Shown: positions 59,740-60,815 of the stretch, one piece after another
Position numbering within the stretch: the first letter of the stretch is position 1
How the letters are laid out: every line of letters starts with the position of its first letter
Source of the DNA: an uncultured Erysipelotrichaceae bacterium
GTDB lineage: Bacteria; Bacillota_I; Bacilli_A; RFN20; CAG-826
DNA length: 60,815 nt
Assembly: GCA_902800025.1 (NCBI GenBank)
Contig: CADCDA010000004.1
Location: forward strand, 115,365-176,179
Direction: 5' to 3'
Made by a program: the position numbers and the translations under genes
The notes under the pieces: generated by a model
Seen by the model: only the letters and a program-made list of their open reading frames with translations
Database searches by the model: none
What the model was told of the DNA's origin: nothing

Positions 59740-59745
59740 AAAATT

Positions 59746-60681
59746 ATGAAACGTAAACTCTCACTTTTATTTTTGTCCCCACTCTTAATGTCTCTTATTG
59801 GATGCAATAACCAAGGAACTCCTACTCCTACACCTACTCCACCAGAACCAAAAGGAGATGTTGATGTTGTCATCATCTCTGGACAATCTAATGGGGTTGG
59901 CTGTACTTGGTGTAACCAAATAGAAAGATCAATGGGGAGAGACAAATATAACGAATACTTTGTTGGATATTCAGATATTCAAATCGCTTTTGAAAGCTGG
60001 ACTTTTGATTATACTGGAACCGCTCCTGAACCATATGCACTTCAAAACCATTCAAATGGTGAATTTACTAAAGTAACTTTAGGGCAAGGAAATGGAAAAC
60101 ATTCCTTTGGACCAGAGATTGGTATCGCTGAAGCAACACATGAAAAACATGGAGGCAAACTCTTCCTTATTAAATACGCATGTGGAGCCTCAAACCTCAA
60201 CAATGACTGGGTTCAAAAAGATTACCAAATGTATTCTGGAATGATTACTTTTATTAAAGAACAGATGGAAAACCTTGAATCTCAAGGCTATAATCCAACC
60301 ATTAAAGCGTTCTGCTGGATGCAAGGTGAAGGCGATTCATATTATGGCTATTATCAAAGATATTTAGCGAACACTAGAACATTTGTGGGTCATATTAGAG
60401 AAGACTTAAGAGAATTGTCTGGTGATAGAGAAATAGCCTTTATTGACGCGGGTATTAATAACAATCCATCAAGATGGCAATATTGGAAACAAATTAACGA
60501 TGCGAAACAAGCGTTTGCCGCTGAAGGCGAAAATAACTTCTATATCGACACGATTGGAGCAGGTATGCATACAAATCTTGAACCAATTGGAAATGTCGAT
60601 GGTGATCATTACGATTCCGCATCAGAAGTTCTATTAGGGCATCTATTCGCTGAGAACTTCGAACAATTCTTAACGAAATAA
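59746..60681 (+). CDS. Lipoprotein carbohydrate esterase (SASA/SGNH family)
   Basis: A 311-residue lipoprotein: a signal peptide with lipobox LIGCNN, a TPTPTPTPP linker, then an SGNH-fold esterase with block I VVIISGQSNGVG (nucleophile Ser), AFCWMQGEGDSYYG (block III) and GDHYDSASE (catalytic Asp/His). This is the sialate O-acetylesterase/acetyl-xylan esterase-like (SASA) family, removing acetyl groups from sugars outside the cell. It fits the ManA-esterase operon next door, though it is transcribed separately. Confidence 0.88.
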   Translation: MKRKLSLLFLSPLLMSLIGCNNQGTPTPTPTPPEPKGDVDVVIISGQSNGVGCTWCNQIERSMGRDKYNEYFVGYSDIQIAFESWTFDYTGTAPEPYALQNHSNGEFTKVTLGQGNGKHSFGPEIGIAEATHEKHGGKLFLIKYACGASNLNNDWVQKDYQMYSGMITFIKEQMENLESQGYNPTIKAFCWMQGEGDSYYGYYQRYLANTRTFVGHIREDLRELSGDREIAFIDAGINNNPSRWQYWKQINDAKQAFAAEGENNFYIDTIGAGMHTNLEPIGNVDGDHYDSASEVLLGHLFAENFEQFLTK

Positions 60682-60691
60682 TCTTCATAAA

Positions 60692-60717
60692 GAGGCAGAA
60701 CAATCTGCTTCTTTTTG
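60692..60717 (+). terminator. Terminator after the lipoprotein esterase
   Basis: GAGGCAGA-ACAA-TCTGCTTC stem (one G-U) followed by T5. Confidence 0.88.
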
Positions 60718-60727
60718 TTGTCTGAGC

Positions 60728-60795
60728 CATCGTGCGAACGATGAGCGAGTTAAAACCCCCAGATAGTCTGGGGTGGAGGTAAAACTTATAGTTTT
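60728..60795 (+). other. Run of three hairpins at the window edge
   Basis: CATCGT-GCGA-ACGATG (GNRA-type loop), CCCCAGA-TAG-TCTGGGG, and AAAAC-TTATA-GTTTT occur in succession. The second resembles subterminal hairpins of IS200/IS605-type elements, and the series could also be the scaffold of an OMEGA-type RNA. The sequence is cut off, so identity cannot be settled. Confidence 0.45.
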
Positions 60796-60815
60796 GCCCA
60801 AAAGAAAAATCTCCT

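Overview
The window is AT-rich chromosomal DNA from a low-GC Gram-positive bacterium. It is most likely a host-associated member of the Bacilli (Erysipelotrichales/RF39/Acholeplasma-like breadth). Evidence: a Firmicutes-type housekeeping order (prmC-tsaC-rpiB, comFA-comFC-secA-prfB, uvrB, secG), UGA used as a stop with an RF2 gene carrying the classical in-frame UGA frameshift site, and A/T-rich codon use. Species cannot be named from sequence alone.

Layout. 1-11.4 kb is core: the 3' end of prmC, tsaC, rpiB, a locally duplicated patch (small basic protein gene + comFA start), comFA, comFC, secA, prfB, a YitT-family membrane protein, uvrB and secG. 11.4-17.9 kb holds a broken lipoprotein gene, a two-gene membrane GGDEF operon running into a sirtuin gene, an HD hydrolase, an MntP-like exporter and a K+ channel. 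17.9-28.1 kb holds a RhuM-PLD protein, a diguanylate cyclase behind a c-di-GMP-I riboswitch, a ThiF/ThiS pair, an acyltransferase-3/acyl-adenylating enzyme pair and a MacB-like ABC exporter. 28.3-53.1 kb is accessory: a secreted protein, a MATE exporter with a structured leader, a large serine recombinase, a seven-gene restriction/defence operon (m5C methyltransferase, NO VEIN-like protein, GHKL ATPase, Z1 helicase, PD-(D/E)XK protein, AIPR protein, HNH nuclease), a DUF4143 ATPase preceded by three 33-bp-spaced repeats, a TOTE-type primase-helicase, surface proteins and an AbiE toxin-antitoxin pair. 53.3-60.8 kb is metabolic: CstA, a metal operon (small membrane protein, HMA protein, ZIP transporter), a ManA/esterase/DUF4886/Nudix operon, a candidate type I toxin-antitoxin locus and a lipoprotein carbohydrate esterase. 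The window ends in an unexplained run of hairpins.

Three signals stand out. (1) A small structured-RNA-like element occurs three times, all in the accessory part (about 29.1, 44.1 and 48.5 kb). It has a UAAGYA:UGCUUA closing stem with one compensatory G-U change, an internal hairpin, the blocks AACCRARAC and CAGGGAAYA, and a terminal hairpin. Two direct copies bracket the DUF4143-TOTE cassette. I do not recognise the family. (2) The 10.4-kb defence operon fits a predicted GHKL/Z1 restriction architecture with several nuclease-like subunits. (3) Many first-of-operon genes have an extended -10 ending 6-10 nt before the ATG and no Shine-Dalgarno, which suggests widespread leaderless transcription, whereas internal operon genes have good ribosome sites.
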